A stretch of 64,000 bases of DNA from Agrobacterium vaccinii (GTDB taxonomy: Bacteria > Pseudomonadota > Alphaproteobacteria > Rhizobiales > Rhizobiaceae). Both the position numbers and the translations under genes were made by a program. The stretch covers positions 1,247,001 through 1,311,000 of the forward strand of contig NZ_CP054151.1 in the NCBI RefSeq assembly GCF_021310995.1, written 5' to 3'. Numbering within the stretch: position 1 is the first letter of the stretch; the number at the start of each line of letters is the position of its first letter. The notes under the pieces were generated by a model. That model was not told the DNA's origin, did no database searches, and worked only from the letters and a program-made list of their open reading frames with translations. This document shows, one piece after another, positions 20,037 through 29,358 of this stretch.

Positions 20037-21968
20037 TTGCGCAAAGTATTGGCGGTTATCATTTGCTGCTTCGTTCTGGCGACGGGCTATATAGCCTATG
20101 TCATTGCGCAGCGGCAAACCGCGCTACAGAAATTTGCCAGATATAATGACTCATGGGCGGTGAGCCAGACCGTTTCGGAATATCTGCGCCTCCAGAACAA
20201 TCTCTATGGCTTCCTTATGGACTCGGATCTCGTCACGCGTGACAATCTGCGTCTGCGCATGGATTTGATGCTGGGCAGGCTGGAGCTTCTCAACCAGGGC
20301 AATCTGGGAGCTTTCATTGCCGAGCGCCCCGAGTGGAAGGAACTGGTCGCGTCGCTGAACACCGTTCTGCATGATCTCGATGGCCAGATCGACACGCTAC
20401 AGCCCGCCGCCGTCAAGCCGATACTGGAAACGATGCGGGAGCTGGATGGGCCGCTGACGACCCTTGCGTCCTCCTCCGTTGCCTATGATGTCGCCGTTGT
20501 CGATAACGCGCATTCCGAAGTGCGCGCGTTGCACATGATTTTTACCGGGCTGGCTGGCGGTCTGATCGTCTGCGGTGTCGCGCTCATTCTTCTGCTGAAC
20601 CGTCACAACAATCTTCTCGACCGCGCTCACAAGGACATGCGCGGCCTCACAGACGATCTGCGCGCAGCGACGCTGGAGCTGAAGGAAAACAACGCGCGGC
20701 TGGAGCACGACGCCTATCACGACGCGCTGACCGAACTGCCCAACCGATCCTTGTTCCGCAAGGAACTGAACGACAGGCTGGCATCGGCAGACAAGCGCAC
20801 GGCCACCATTCTTTTGCTGGACCTCGATGGCTTCAAGGACATCAACGATACGTTGGGCCACGACGTGGGTGATGCACTGTTGCAGGCGGTCGGCACGCGG
20901 TTGTCGTCGCTGTTGGGCAAGGGGGATATGGTCTGCCGTCTGGGTGGCGATGAGTTCGCTGTCATCACCAGCGGTCTAGACGAAGATGAAGCGATTGGCT
21001 TTGCCGACACGCTGATAGCGCAGATCAGTCACCCCTATAATCTGGGCGAGCTTGAAATCAAGATCGGCACCTGCGTGGGCATTGCCGTATCGAGCGATGT
21101 GACCAATGCCGATGAGCTGTTCAAACGCGCCGATCTCGCGCTTTACGAGTCCAAGCGGATGGGGCCTGGCCGCGTCAGCGTGTTCAAAGTCCACATGCAG
21201 CAGCAACTGACCGAGAAACGCTCTTTCGAGGCGGATTTGCAGACGGCTGTGCAGAACAACGAGATGGAAGTTTACTACCAGCCGCAAATGCTGACCAACA
21301 GCCGTGAAATATGTGGCTTCGAGGCTCTGCTGCGCTGGACGCACCCCGTGCGCGGTAGCGTGCCGCCATCCGCCTTCATTCCCGTGGCTGAGCGGACCGG
21401 TCTTATTCATTCGCTGGGCAAGTGGGCGATGGATACGGCCTGTCAAGAAGCCAAATCCTGGAAGGGTGATCTGAAGGTGGCGATCAACCTCTCCCCGGTT
21501 CAGTTTCACAGCACGAGCCTGATCAACAATGTGGTTGATGCTCTGGACAAGAGTGGGCTAGATGCCAGCAGGCTGGAACTGGAAATCACCGAATCCGTGC
21601 TGCTGAACAGGAGTGAACAGACGCTCGACACGCTTCAGAAGCTGAAGGATGTCGGCATCCAGATCGCCATGGACGATTTCGGCACCGGCTATTCGTCGCT
21701 GGGCAATCTGCGCGGCGTACCCTTCGACAAGATCAAGATCGACCAGTCCTTCATGCGTGATGTTGCGACCGATACGGATGCGCTGGCGATTGTCGAGTTT
21801 GTCGTCGGCATGGCCAAGAGCCTGCGCATGACGACGATTGCGGAAGGCATCGAGACGCAGGAACAATTCGATTGCATGACCCGTCTTGGCTGCGACCAGA
21901 TGCAGGGCTATCTGATTGGAAGACCGTCACCTGCCGACAGGCTGAATGTCTTTCGCCGCGCGATTTGA
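20037..21968 (+). CDS. dcpA: Membrane GGDEF-EAL dual c-di-GMP enzyme, DcpA-like
   Basis: The 643-residue protein starts at a TTG with an AAAGG site. Two transmembrane helices (about 4-25 and 168-190) frame a periplasmic domain of about 140 residues. A cytoplasmic GGDEF domain follows with an intact GGDEF at 303-307; the residues where an RxxD inhibitory site would sit read GKGD, so product inhibition by that route is not expected. The EAL domain is also intact: EAL at 429-431, ITES, DDFGTGYSSL and KIDQSF. Both synthesis and breakdown of c-di-GMP are therefore possible, as reported for Agrobacterium DcpA, whose balance is set by PruR and pterins. Confidence 0.85.
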   Translation: MRKVLAVIICCFVLATGYIAYVIAQRQTALQKFARYNDSWAVSQTVSEYLRLQNNLYGFLMDSDLVTRDNLRLRMDLMLGRLELLNQGNLGAFIAERPEWKELVASLNTVLHDLDGQIDTLQPAAVKPILETMRELDGPLTTLASSSVAYDVAVVDNAHSEVRALHMIFTGLAGGLIVCGVALILLLNRHNNLLDRAHKDMRGLTDDLRAATLELKENNARLEHDAYHDALTELPNRSLFRKELNDRLASADKRTATILLLDLDGFKDINDTLGHDVGDALLQAVGTRLSSLLGKGDMVCRLGGDEFAVITSGLDEDEAIGFADTLIAQISHPYNLGELEIKIGTCVGIAVSSDVTNADELFKRADLALYESKRMGPGRVSVFKVHMQQQLTEKRSFEADLQTAVQNNEMEVYYQPQMLTNSREICGFEALLRWTHPVRGSVPPSAFIPVAERTGLIHSLGKWAMDTACQEAKSWKGDLKVAINLSPVQFHSTSLINNVVDALDKSGLDASRLELEITESVLLNRSEQTLDTLQKLKDVGIQIAMDDFGTGYSSLGNLRGVPFDKIKIDQSFMRDVATDTDALAIVEFVVGMAKSLRMTTIAEGIETQEQFDCMTRLGCDQMQGYLIGRPSPADRLNVFRRAI

Positions 21969-22019
21969 ACCATCGATAACAGTCTTATATCAGGGCGCTG
22001 CCCAAAAGGAATTTTGAAA

Positions 22020-22715
22020 ATGGAACGGCTTGACGTGCATGGGGTGAAACTGGATCTGGCAACAACAGAGGTTTCTCCCGTCATCTGGAAAGCGCTGGAG
22101 GATGGCAGCTACGAGGCGAAAGAAGCCCGCAGCATTCTCAAAGCCATCAAGCCGGGCGATCGCGTGTTGGAACTGGGCTCCGGCATCGGCATCATCACGT
22201 CCATCATTGCCGGCATCGAGGACGTGTCGGTCTGGGCCTTCGAGGCCAACCCGGGAACCGCAGCGCTGGCCGAGCGGGTCATCAAGGCCAACTGCCCTGA
22301 CAATGTGGTGTTTTCGCAGGGCCTGCTGACGGCCCACGCGCCACATGTGCATCCGTTTTACGTGCGCAAGGACCTGTGGATGTCATCCATGGATGAAAAT
22401 CAGGGGCCTTACGAGCACCGGATCGAAATACCCTCAGAGAATATCGACGCGTTCATTGCCCAACATCGCATCAATGCGCTGGTGATGGATATCGAAGGGG
22501 CCGAGCACGACCTGTTGCAGAATGCCAAGCTGGAGGGCGTGGAGCGTATTTTCGTGGAGTTGCACGACCACCTCTACCATCTGGCAGGCATCCGCGACAT
22601 TACACAGGCGCTGGCGCTGAAGGGGTATTCCTATGATCCGCGCGGCTCACGCGGACCCTGTGTGCTGTTTTCGAAAGACAACACGCCGAGAGAATACGAT
22701 CCCGACGTGGATTGA
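22020..22715 (+). CDS. FkbM-family SAM-dependent methyltransferase
   Basis: The protein has 231 residues from the ATG at 22020; a TTG at 22014 in the same frame is possible, and an AAAAGGA site precedes both. The SAM-binding loop is VLELGSGIGIITSII (about 48-62), and FEANPG and NALVMDIEGAEHDLL are typical of FkbM-type methyltransferases. Members methylate sugars or other small molecules, often for surface polysaccharides or natural products. The substrate is unknown. It ends 10 bases from the convergent ABC operon. Confidence 0.85.
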   Translation: MERLDVHGVKLDLATTEVSPVIWKALEDGSYEAKEARSILKAIKPGDRVLELGSGIGIITSIIAGIEDVSVWAFEANPGTAALAERVIKANCPDNVVFSQGLLTAHAPHVHPFYVRKDLWMSSMDENQGPYEHRIEIPSENIDAFIAQHRINALVMDIEGAEHDLLQNAKLEGVERIFVELHDHLYHLAGIRDITQALALKGYSYDPRGSRGPCVLFSKDNTPREYDPDVD

Positions 22716-22725
22716 GGCTCGTCTC

Positions 22726-23490
22726 TCAAGCGTTCGCGCCCTCATATTCCAGCGATGCGCCGATGAGCTCGCGGGCGTAAGGGTGCGTTGCGCCATTACC
22801 GGCAATCGCGCTTCGTGGCAAAATTTCGGTGACCTCGCCGCGCAGCATGACCGCGAAACGATCACACATATGGTCCACCACCGCCAGATCATGGGTTACC
22901 ATGATGTAGGTGAAGCCGCGCTCTTCTCGCAGGCGCTGGAGCAGGTTGAGGATTTCCGCCTGCACGGAGACGTCGAGCGCCGACGTCGGCTCGTCCAGCA
23001 ACAGCAGCGATGGTTCGAGGATAAGCGCGCGGGCAATGGCAACACGCTGGCGCTGACCGCCGGAAAGTTGATGCGGAAAGCGGTCCAGAAACGATACCGG
23101 CAAGCCGACATCGGTGATGACCTTGCGCATCCGCTCTTCCTTGTTGTCGAGCTTGTGGATGGTGAGGGGCTCGTTCAGAACGGTGTGCACCGACTGACGT
23201 GGGTGCAGCGAGCCATAAGGGTCCTGAAACACCATTTGCAGGGTGCGACAACGGTCTATCAGCGGTATGTCGCGGACCGATTTTCCGTCGATCAGGACCT
23301 CGCCCTTCCAGAAATCCGTGAGCATGGAGACGCAACGCAGCACGGTGGATTTGCCCGAGCCTGATTCACCCACCAAGCCGAAGCATTCGCCTGGTTTGAC
23401 CGAAAAGGACACCGAGGGCAGGACTTTGACGGCGGCTGGGCCATCACCGAAGGTGATCGATAGATCTCTGATTTCGACGGACACTGACAT
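22726..23490 (-). CDS. ABC transporter ATP-binding protein (peptide/nickel type, DppF-like)
   Basis: The ATPase has 254 residues from the ATG at 23490, which overlaps the preceding gene's stop by one base; an earlier ATG at 23511 is in frame. It has Walker A GESGSGKSTVLR, signature LSGGQRQRVAIARAL, Walker B LLLLDEPTSALD and the switch His (MVTHDLAVVDHM). With its partner it powers import through the two permeases. It is the last gene of the four-gene operon. Confidence 0.92.
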   Translation of the reverse strand: MSVSVEIRDLSITFGDGPAAVKVLPSVSFSVKPGECFGLVGESGSGKSTVLRCVSMLTDFWKGEVLIDGKSVRDIPLIDRCRTLQMVFQDPYGSLHPRQSVHTVLNEPLTIHKLDNKEERMRKVITDVGLPVSFLDRFPHQLSGGQRQRVAIARALILEPSLLLLDEPTSALDVSVQAEILNLLQRLREERGFTYIMVTHDLAVVDHMCDRFAVMLRGEVTEILPRSAIAGNGATHPYARELIGASLEYEGANA

Positions 23491-24326
23491 CAGACTTTTT
23501 CCTCCAGCCATTCCGGGCGACGGTCCAGCACCGCAAGCGGCGAACGGCTGCCGCCGATGCGGGGCTGAGCTGCCAGAAGGCCGCGTGTGTAGGGATGTTG
23601 CGCGCTATCGAGATCGCGGGCCGACAGGGTTTCGACCACCTGACCGGCATACATGATGAGAACGCGGTCACAGAAATTGCGCACCAGATTGAGATCGTGG
23701 CTGATCATGATGAGGCCGATGCCGCGGTCGCGAACCAGCCCGTCGAGAATATTGAGAACCTGCAAACGCACCGTGACATCCAGCGCCGAGGTCGGTTCGT
23801 CGGCGATCACCAGATCGGGGTCTGCCAAGAGCATCATCGCAATCATGACACGCTGGCCCATGCCGCCGGAAATCTCGTGCGGATATTGTGCATAGACCCG
23901 TTCGGGATCACGAATTTTGACCGCTTCCAGCATGACCAGCGCCTTGATCTTGGCTTCTGCTTTCGTGCATCTGAAATGCCGCAGATAGGTTTCGGCCACC
24001 TGATCACCGACGCGCCTGATTGGGTTGAGCGAAAACTTCGGGTCCTGAAGGATCATCGACATGCGTCTGCCGCGGATTTTCAGCATCTCTTTTTCAGATA
24101 GTGACAAAAGATCGACATTGTCGAAACGAAGCGTATCGGCGGTGATTGTCGCACCCGGCAGGAGGCGCAGGAGCGCGCGTCCGACGGTGGACTTGCCGGA
24201 GCCGCTTTCGCCGACGATGCCCAGTCTCTCCCGGCCCAAGGTGAAGGACACGCCGCGCACGGCTTCCGTTGGGGAGCCGCCATAGCGAATGCGGAGATTT
24301 TCGACGTCCAGAATGGTCCGTTCCAT
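23490..24326 (-). CDS. ABC transporter ATP-binding protein (peptide/nickel type, DppD-like)
   Basis: The 278-residue ATPase has Walker A GESGSGKSTVGRALL, signature ISGGMGQRVMIAMML, Walker B DLVIADEPTSALD and MISHDLNLVRNFC. It is shorter than typical DppD/OppD (about 330) and lacks most of their C-terminal extension, which brings it closer in size to NikD/NikE-type ATPases. It starts three bases after the permease stop. Confidence 0.92.
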   Translation of the reverse strand: MERTILDVENLRIRYGGSPTEAVRGVSFTLGRERLGIVGESGSGKSTVGRALLRLLPGATITADTLRFDNVDLLSLSEKEMLKIRGRRMSMILQDPKFSLNPIRRVGDQVAETYLRHFRCTKAEAKIKALVMLEAVKIRDPERVYAQYPHEISGGMGQRVMIAMMLLADPDLVIADEPTSALDVTVRLQVLNILDGLVRDRGIGLIMISHDLNLVRNFCDRVLIMYAGQVVETLSARDLDSAQHPYTRGLLAAQPRIGGSRSPLAVLDRRPEWLEEKV

Positions 24327-24329
24327 GGC

Positions 24330-25214
24330 TTATCTCCGGTTCATCTGCTTGGGATCGAGCGCATCACGCAATCCATCGCCCAGAAGGTTGAAGGCAAGGC
24401 TGACAGAGAGGATCGAGACGCCGGGGAACGTGACCAGCCACCAGTTATCCAGCATGTAACGGCGGCCCGTGGCGATCATCGCGCCCCATTCCGGCAAGGG
24501 TGGCTGTGCGCCAAGGCCGAGAAAGCCGAGACCGGCGGCTGTCAGGATGACGGTTGCCATGTTGAGCGTCAGGCGGATGAGGACCGACGGTAGGCACATG
24601 GGCATGATCGACTTGACGATGATGCGCATGGGCGATGCGCCTTGAAGTCTTGCGGCGGCGATATAATCGGCGTTGCGGAATGTCATCGCTTCGGCGCGGG
24701 CAAGGCGGGCAATCGGCGGCCATGAGGTCAGCGCAATCGCGATGATGGCGTTGTTAAGGCTTGGGCCCAGTGCGGCAACGAAGGCCAGGGACAGGATCAG
24801 GCTGGGGAACGACAGGAAGATATCGGTGATGCGCATCATGACCGTATCGAACTTGCCGCCGAGATAGCCCGACGCCGTGCCGATGATGAGCCCGATGGGG
24901 CCGACCACGATGGAGACGAGAAAGATGATGGTGAGCGTGATGCGCGCACCGAAGATGAGGCGGCTGAAAATGTCACGGCCCAGTTCGTCCGTACCGAACA
25001 GATGGCCATCGCCGGGTGCTTTCAGCACATTCGTCAAGTCCTGCACGTAAGGGTCATGCGTGGCGATCAGCGGTGCGAAGATGGCGGCGAGGATCAGGAT
25101 GGCAAGGACGATGAGGCCGAAGGTCGAGGTAGGGCTGCGCAACAGGAAGAGAACAATGTTCTTCAGCGCGTTTACGGAGGCGGGGAGCCTGATTTTTTCT
25201 GCTTGCGCGGTCAT
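24330..25214 (-). CDS. ABC transporter permease (DppC type)
   Basis: This 294-residue permease has an N-terminal helix (STFGLIVLAILILAAIFAPL), the GTDELGRDIFSRLIFGAR motif typical of DppC/OppC subunits, and the ATPase-coupling EAA loop ARAEAMTFRNADYIAAAR. About six membrane helices are seen. Its ATG overlaps the stop of the upstream permease by one base, consistent with a 1:1 complex. Confidence 0.92.
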   Translation of the reverse strand: MTAQAEKIRLPASVNALKNIVLFLLRSPTSTFGLIVLAILILAAIFAPLIATHDPYVQDLTNVLKAPGDGHLFGTDELGRDIFSRLIFGARITLTIIFLVSIVVGPIGLIIGTASGYLGGKFDTVMMRITDIFLSFPSLILSLAFVAALGPSLNNAIIAIALTSWPPIARLARAEAMTFRNADYIAAARLQGASPMRIIVKSIMPMCLPSVLIRLTLNMATVILTAAGLGFLGLGAQPPLPEWGAMIATGRRYMLDNWWLVTFPGVSILSVSLAFNLLGDGLRDALDPKQMNRR

Positions 25215-26236
25215 CAGCGTGTCCTCGGGTCGAAGAAGCGATAAAGAATATCGGACAGGAGATTGAGGCCGATGAAGATGACGCCGACGATGAGAACGCA
25301 GGTCATCACGGCATTCATGTCACCGGTGATCAGGTTGCTGGTGAGGTACTGGCCAAAGCCCGGCCACGCAAACACTGTTTCGATCAGCACTGCACCTTCC
25401 AGAAGCGAGCCGTAGGCAAGCGCCACGATGGTGACGAGTTGCACGCGAATATTGGCAAAGGCATGCCGCCAAATGGTTTGGCGGCTGGAAAGCCCCTTCA
25501 CCCGCGCCGTCGTTACATATTCCTGGCCCAACTGGTCGAGCATGAAGCTGCGGGTCATGCGCGTGATGTAGGCGGAAGAGGAATATCCCAGTAGCGAGGC
25601 GGGTAGGATGAGGTGATTGACGGCGGACCAGAAGACATCCATGTCACCCGCCAGAAGGCTGTCGATCAGCAGGAAGCCTGTACGCTCATCGACAAGTCCG
25701 ATGTAGAACTGGTCCATGCGACCGCTGCCGCCGACAAGGTCGAGCTTCGCGTAAAAGACGATCAGCGCGATCATGCCGGTCCAGAAGATGGGCATGGAAT
25801 GACCGAACAGGCTGACGACGCGTACCAGATGGTCGGGCCAGCGATCCTTGTTGACGGCGGCAAAGACGCCCATAGGCACGCCAAGGCCTGCGCCGATCAT
25901 GATGGCGAAGGTGGCAAGCTCGATGGTAGCGGGCATGACATGCAGGATATCCTGAATGACAGGTTGGCCGGTTCTGATGGATGTGCCGAAATTACCGGTG
26001 AAGACATCGCCGAGATAATAGAAGAATTGCTGCCAGATCGGCTTGTCGAGACCCAGCGAGCGGAAAACCTGCTCATAGGTTTCGCGGGTCGCATCTTCAC
26101 CGACGATGGCGCGGACAGGGTCCGCAGGCATCAGACGTCCGATGAAGAAGGTGAGCAAAAGCAGGCCGAGCAACGTGATGGCAATGGTGCCGATTTGCCC
26201 GACCGCGCCGGCAAGGCGCGGGCTCCGAATGGTCAT
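25214..26236 (-). CDS. ABC transporter permease (DppB type)
   Basis: The first gene of the ABC operon encodes 340 residues from the ATG at 26236, which has an excellent AGGGAGGAACA ribosome site; the frame is open 23 codons further but without support. DppB-type landmarks: TLLGLLLLTFFIGRLMPADP, GTSIRTGQPV, the EAA loop EYVTTARVKGLSSRQTIWRH and the C-terminal VFAWPGFGQYL. No substrate-binding protein gene precedes it. Confidence 0.92.
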   Translation of the reverse strand: MTIRSPRLAGAVGQIGTIAITLLGLLLLTFFIGRLMPADPVRAIVGEDATRETYEQVFRSLGLDKPIWQQFFYYLGDVFTGNFGTSIRTGQPVIQDILHVMPATIELATFAIMIGAGLGVPMGVFAAVNKDRWPDHLVRVVSLFGHSMPIFWTGMIALIVFYAKLDLVGGSGRMDQFYIGLVDERTGFLLIDSLLAGDMDVFWSAVNHLILPASLLGYSSSAYITRMTRSFMLDQLGQEYVTTARVKGLSSRQTIWRHAFANIRVQLVTIVALAYGSLLEGAVLIETVFAWPGFGQYLTSNLITGDMNAVMTCVLIVGVIFIGLNLLSDILYRFFDPRTR

Positions 26237-26274
26237 TGTTCCTCCCTCTGCCAGTCCTCCGGAAGCGAACGCTT

Positions 26275-26287
26275 CATGTCTGACAAG
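26275..26287. promoter_or_regulatory. Palindrome upstream of the ABC operon, candidate regulator site
   Basis: CATGTCTGACAAG holds the perfect 9-bp palindrome TGTCTGACA with an outer C-G pair, 39 bases upstream of the first permease start. Related CTGTCA words occur at 26299-26304 and 26328-26333. A site for the FadR-type regulator encoded upstream is plausible but unproven. Confidence 0.45.
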
Positions 26288-26496
26288 TTTCGCAAAACCT
26301 GTCACATGTCATCCTATCTGTCAAGCGCGGCTCATAGGGTTGCGACATGGGTTGGAAGGACGTTGCTGCGCAGGGTATTGCGGCTTTGTATTCTCCATTC
26401 CCGGTAGAAGAAAGATGCCGCGCGGCGTTGCCCTGTGTGTGTTAGCGACCGGACATCATGGGCGTTGGTGAAGCGTTTTCAGGCGCGTTACTGGCG

Positions 26497-27240
26497 TCAG
26501 GTCTTGTCTTCGACATGGGCGGTCTTGGACCGCAGAAGAACCTTGTAGCGTTCCAGACTTCCACGCAGATGGATGCGCATCTGTTCGCGCGCGCCTTCCG
26601 CATCGCCTTCGATGATCGCGTCCACGATACGGGCATGCTCTTCCTGCAAGTGCAGATTATAGTCTTTCGGGCGCGAGCCGGGCTCGGCACCCTGCAATTC
26701 GCCACGGGGGATGATGCCGGACCGGATAAGGCGCAAAAACTCTGGAAAACGTCGGTTCTGCGTGGCTTCGGCAATCTTGAAGTGAAGGTCGAAATCGCTG
26801 TCGCGTGTCGGGTTTCCCTGCGAAAGACAGTCGCCGATACGGTTATGCGCATCCAGAATGGCTTCGATCTGCGTAGCGGAGCGGCGCGATGCGGCAAGAC
26901 CCGCTGACTCGACCTCAAACACGGTCCGCAATTCCAGAAGCTCGATGACGGAGGAGATGCGCTCGGTGGTCAAATCCTTGAAGGGCTCGTCCTTTTCCTG
27001 GCGAACCTGCAAGGCAAACACGCCAGCGCCCTTGCGCGCTTCGACCAGACCATCGGCACGCAGGATGGCGATGGCTTCACGCACGACGGTTCGGCTGACG
27101 GAATATTCCCGTGTCAGCGCACTCTCGCTCGGCAGCCTGTCGCCGGGCAGAAACACGCCGCCCACCAGATCACGCCGTAAGGCGGTGCTGATCTTGGACG
27201 CGAGGGAAGTCCCTCGCTCAGTCGTGCTTGCTGCGTCCAT
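26497..27240 (-). CDS. FadR-subfamily GntR transcription regulator (FCD domain)
   Basis: The protein has 247 residues from the ATG at 27240, which has an AGGTGAGG site; 20 extra codons upstream are open. The winged helix (about 10-75) reads PGDRLPSESALTREYSVSRTVVREAIAILRADGLVEARKGAGVF. The helical FCD ligand domain has ELLELRTVFEVESAGLAA, DFDLHFKIAEATQN and EEHARIVDAIIEGD, with the metal-binding Asp/His set. Such regulators sense small organic acids or similar metabolites. It lies directly upstream of, and codirectional with, the ABC operon, which it probably represses. Confidence 0.9.
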   Translation of the reverse strand: MDAASTTERGTSLASKISTALRRDLVGGVFLPGDRLPSESALTREYSVSRTVVREAIAILRADGLVEARKGAGVFALQVRQEKDEPFKDLTTERISSVIELLELRTVFEVESAGLAASRRSATQIEAILDAHNRIGDCLSQGNPTRDSDFDLHFKIAEATQNRRFPEFLRLIRSGIIPRGELQGAEPGSRPKDYNLHLQEEHARIVDAIIEGDAEGAREQMRIHLRGSLERYKVLLRSKTAHVEDKT

Positions 27241-27540
27241 TGTGTGCCTCACCTGCCTGTTACCTGTCTGGTATGTTAGCGACTCAGCGCCACAATGCAA
27301 GTTTTCTTGTCTACCTCAATTTCCAATGGCACGGTATGAGGGTTTACAGCGCGGGCAGGCGGCGACTACCCTGACTGTGCGCTGAAAAATCCGTGACCTG
27401 CCAAATCGTTACATCCACGGTGCGCTCTCGCGATGATACCTCCCGGTTGGGCCCGGGTCGATCCTGATCGCGGATGATACCGGAGCTGTGTGGATTGCCG
27501 GTATCGTCGAACATATTGCTTGGGCCTGCGGAATTTAAAC
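27241..27540. promoter_or_regulatory. Divergent spacer between the FadR-type regulator and prsD
   Basis: These 300 bases separate the two divergent genes. Near the regulator start, TTACCTGTCTGGTAT (27260-27274) has TACC/GGTA symmetry around a TGTCT core shared with the palindrome before the ABC operon, so autoregulation is plausible. The rest shows no clear coding frame; the exact start of prsD could lie inside it (TTG at 27490). Confidence 0.4.
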
Positions 27541-29358
27541 TTGGTCGAATTTTCGAAGCGGTCACCGTTGCAGCGTGAAGCTGCCGCGGCAACGCCTGCT
27601 CTCAAATGGGTTATCACGGCAACTGCTCTGATCAGCGGCGTCGTCAACCTTCTGGCGCTGACATCGCCGCTCTTCATGTTGCAGGTCTATGATCGGGTTC
27701 TGGCCAGCGGCAGCGTGCCGACTTTGGTCGGACTTGCGGTGCTGGCCGCAGCGATGTTCACGGTGCAAGCGGCGCTGGAAATCATCCGTGCCCGCGTGCT
27801 GCTGCGGGTGGGCGAGCAGTTCGACAACAGATTGTCGGGCCGTGTCCATGGTGCCGTGGTGCGCCTGCCATTGCTGACACGCATGCCGGGCGACGGGTTG
27901 CAGCCGCTGCGGGACCTCGACAATGTCAGGAGCTTCCTGTCCGGCCAAGGCCCCAACGCCTTTTTCGACCTGCCATGGATGCCACTTTATCTCGGCATCT
28001 GCTTTCTCTTCCACTTTTGGATCGGCATGACGGCGCTGGTCGGGGCCGTGGTTCTGGTTGCGCTGACGCTTCTGACCAATGCGCTCTCCAACCGGCCCGT
28101 GCGGGAAACCATGACGCACAACATGCGCCGCAATGCCCTGCTGGAAGGGGCGCGCCGCAATGCCGAGGTGGTGCAGGCCATGGGTATGGAACGGCGCATC
28201 GCAGCGCGCTGGAGCAAGGCCAATGGTGATTATCTGACTGCCAATCGCGCGGCGGGGGACATTTCCAACGGGCTTGGGGGCGTGTCGAAGACACTGCGCG
28301 TCATGCTGCAATCGGCCATTCTGGGGGTGGGCGCCTATCTCGTCATCGGTCAGGAGGCGACCGGCGGCATCATGATTGCCAGTTCGATCATGATGGGGCG
28401 GGCGCTGGCGCCTGTCGATCTGGCCATTGCCAACTGGCGTCCGTTTCTGATGGCGCGGCAAAGCTGGAGCCGTTTGCAGGAATTGCTGGCCAATGTGCCG
28501 CAGGACGCGGACCTGACGGCACTGCCGCCGCCGGTGAAGGAATTACGCGCAGAAAACCTTGCCATCGTTGCGCCCGGCGAAAAGCGGGCAACGGTTATCG
28601 GCGTGAATTTTTCGCTGCGGGCGGGCAGCGCGCTGGGCATCATCGGTGCCTCCGGCTCGGGCAAATCCACGCTCGCTCGCGCGCTCGTCAATGCCTGGGC
28701 ACCGGCATCGGGTAAAGTGCGGATCGATGGCGCAAGTCTCGACCAGTGGGACCGGGAAATGCTGGGTCGCCATATCGGCTATCTGCCGCAGGGTGTGGAA
28801 TTGTTCGATGGCACGATTGCCGAAAACATCGCTCGTTTCGATGACAATGCCGAAGACAAAGCCATTGTCGATGCCGCAAAGGCCGCTGGCGCCCATGATC
28901 TCATCCTGCGCTTCGAGAAGGGATATGAAACCCAAATCGGTGAGGCGGGATCGTCACTTTCGGCGGGGCAGCGCCAGCGCATCGGGCTTGCGCGCGCGCT
29001 CTACCGGCTACCGTTTCTGGTGGTGCTGGATGAGCCCAATGCCAATCTGGATGCCGAGGGTGAGGCCGCCGTCGTCAATGCTATCGGTGCCGTTCGCAAT
29101 CGCGGTGGCATCGCGGTCGTCATCGCCCACCGTCCCAGCGCGATTGGCGTGGTCGATCTGGTACTGGTCATGGATGGCGGCCAGCAGAAAGCGTTTGGAC
29201 CGCGTGACGAGGTTCTTGCCAGGGTGCTGAAAAGCGCAAGCCCACCTGAACCCACGCCACCGAAGGGGTTTCCCGTCACGGCCTATGGCGTCAAGCCGCT
29301 GCGCGCAACAGCGCAAGAGACCATCGAAACACGGGAGCGCGACGATGCCAAATCCTAG
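27541..29358 (+). CDS. prsD: Type I secretion ABC exporter, PrsD/PrtD type
   Basis: This is an ABC exporter of about 605 residues with a membrane domain (helices from PALKWVITATALISGVVNLL to about residue 300) and a C-terminal ATPase: Walker A GASGSGKSTLARAL, signature LSAGQRQRIGLARAL, Walker B LVVLDEPNANLD and H-loop VIAHRP. DRVLASGSVPTLVGL and FFDLPWMPLYLG are typical of the PrtD/PrsD family, which exports RTX proteins and, in rhizobia, glycanases and adhesins. The start is uncertain: TTG at 27541 or 27490. prsE overlaps its end. Confidence 0.85.
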   Translation: MVEFSKRSPLQREAAAATPALKWVITATALISGVVNLLALTSPLFMLQVYDRVLASGSVPTLVGLAVLAAAMFTVQAALEIIRARVLLRVGEQFDNRLSGRVHGAVVRLPLLTRMPGDGLQPLRDLDNVRSFLSGQGPNAFFDLPWMPLYLGICFLFHFWIGMTALVGAVVLVALTLLTNALSNRPVRETMTHNMRRNALLEGARRNAEVVQAMGMERRIAARWSKANGDYLTANRAAGDISNGLGGVSKTLRVMLQSAILGVGAYLVIGQEATGGIMIASSIMMGRALAPVDLAIANWRPFLMARQSWSRLQELLANVPQDADLTALPPPVKELRAENLAIVAPGEKRATVIGVNFSLRAGSALGIIGASGSGKSTLARALVNAWAPASGKVRIDGASLDQWDREMLGRHIGYLPQGVELFDGTIAENIARFDDNAEDKAIVDAAKAAGAHDLILRFEKGYETQIGEAGSSLSAGQRQRIGLARALYRLPFLVVLDEPNANLDAEGEAAVVNAIGAVRNRGGIAVVIAHRPSAIGVVDLVLVMDGGQQKAFGPRDEVLARVLKSASPPEPTPPKGFPVTAYGVKPLRATAQETIETRERDDAKS

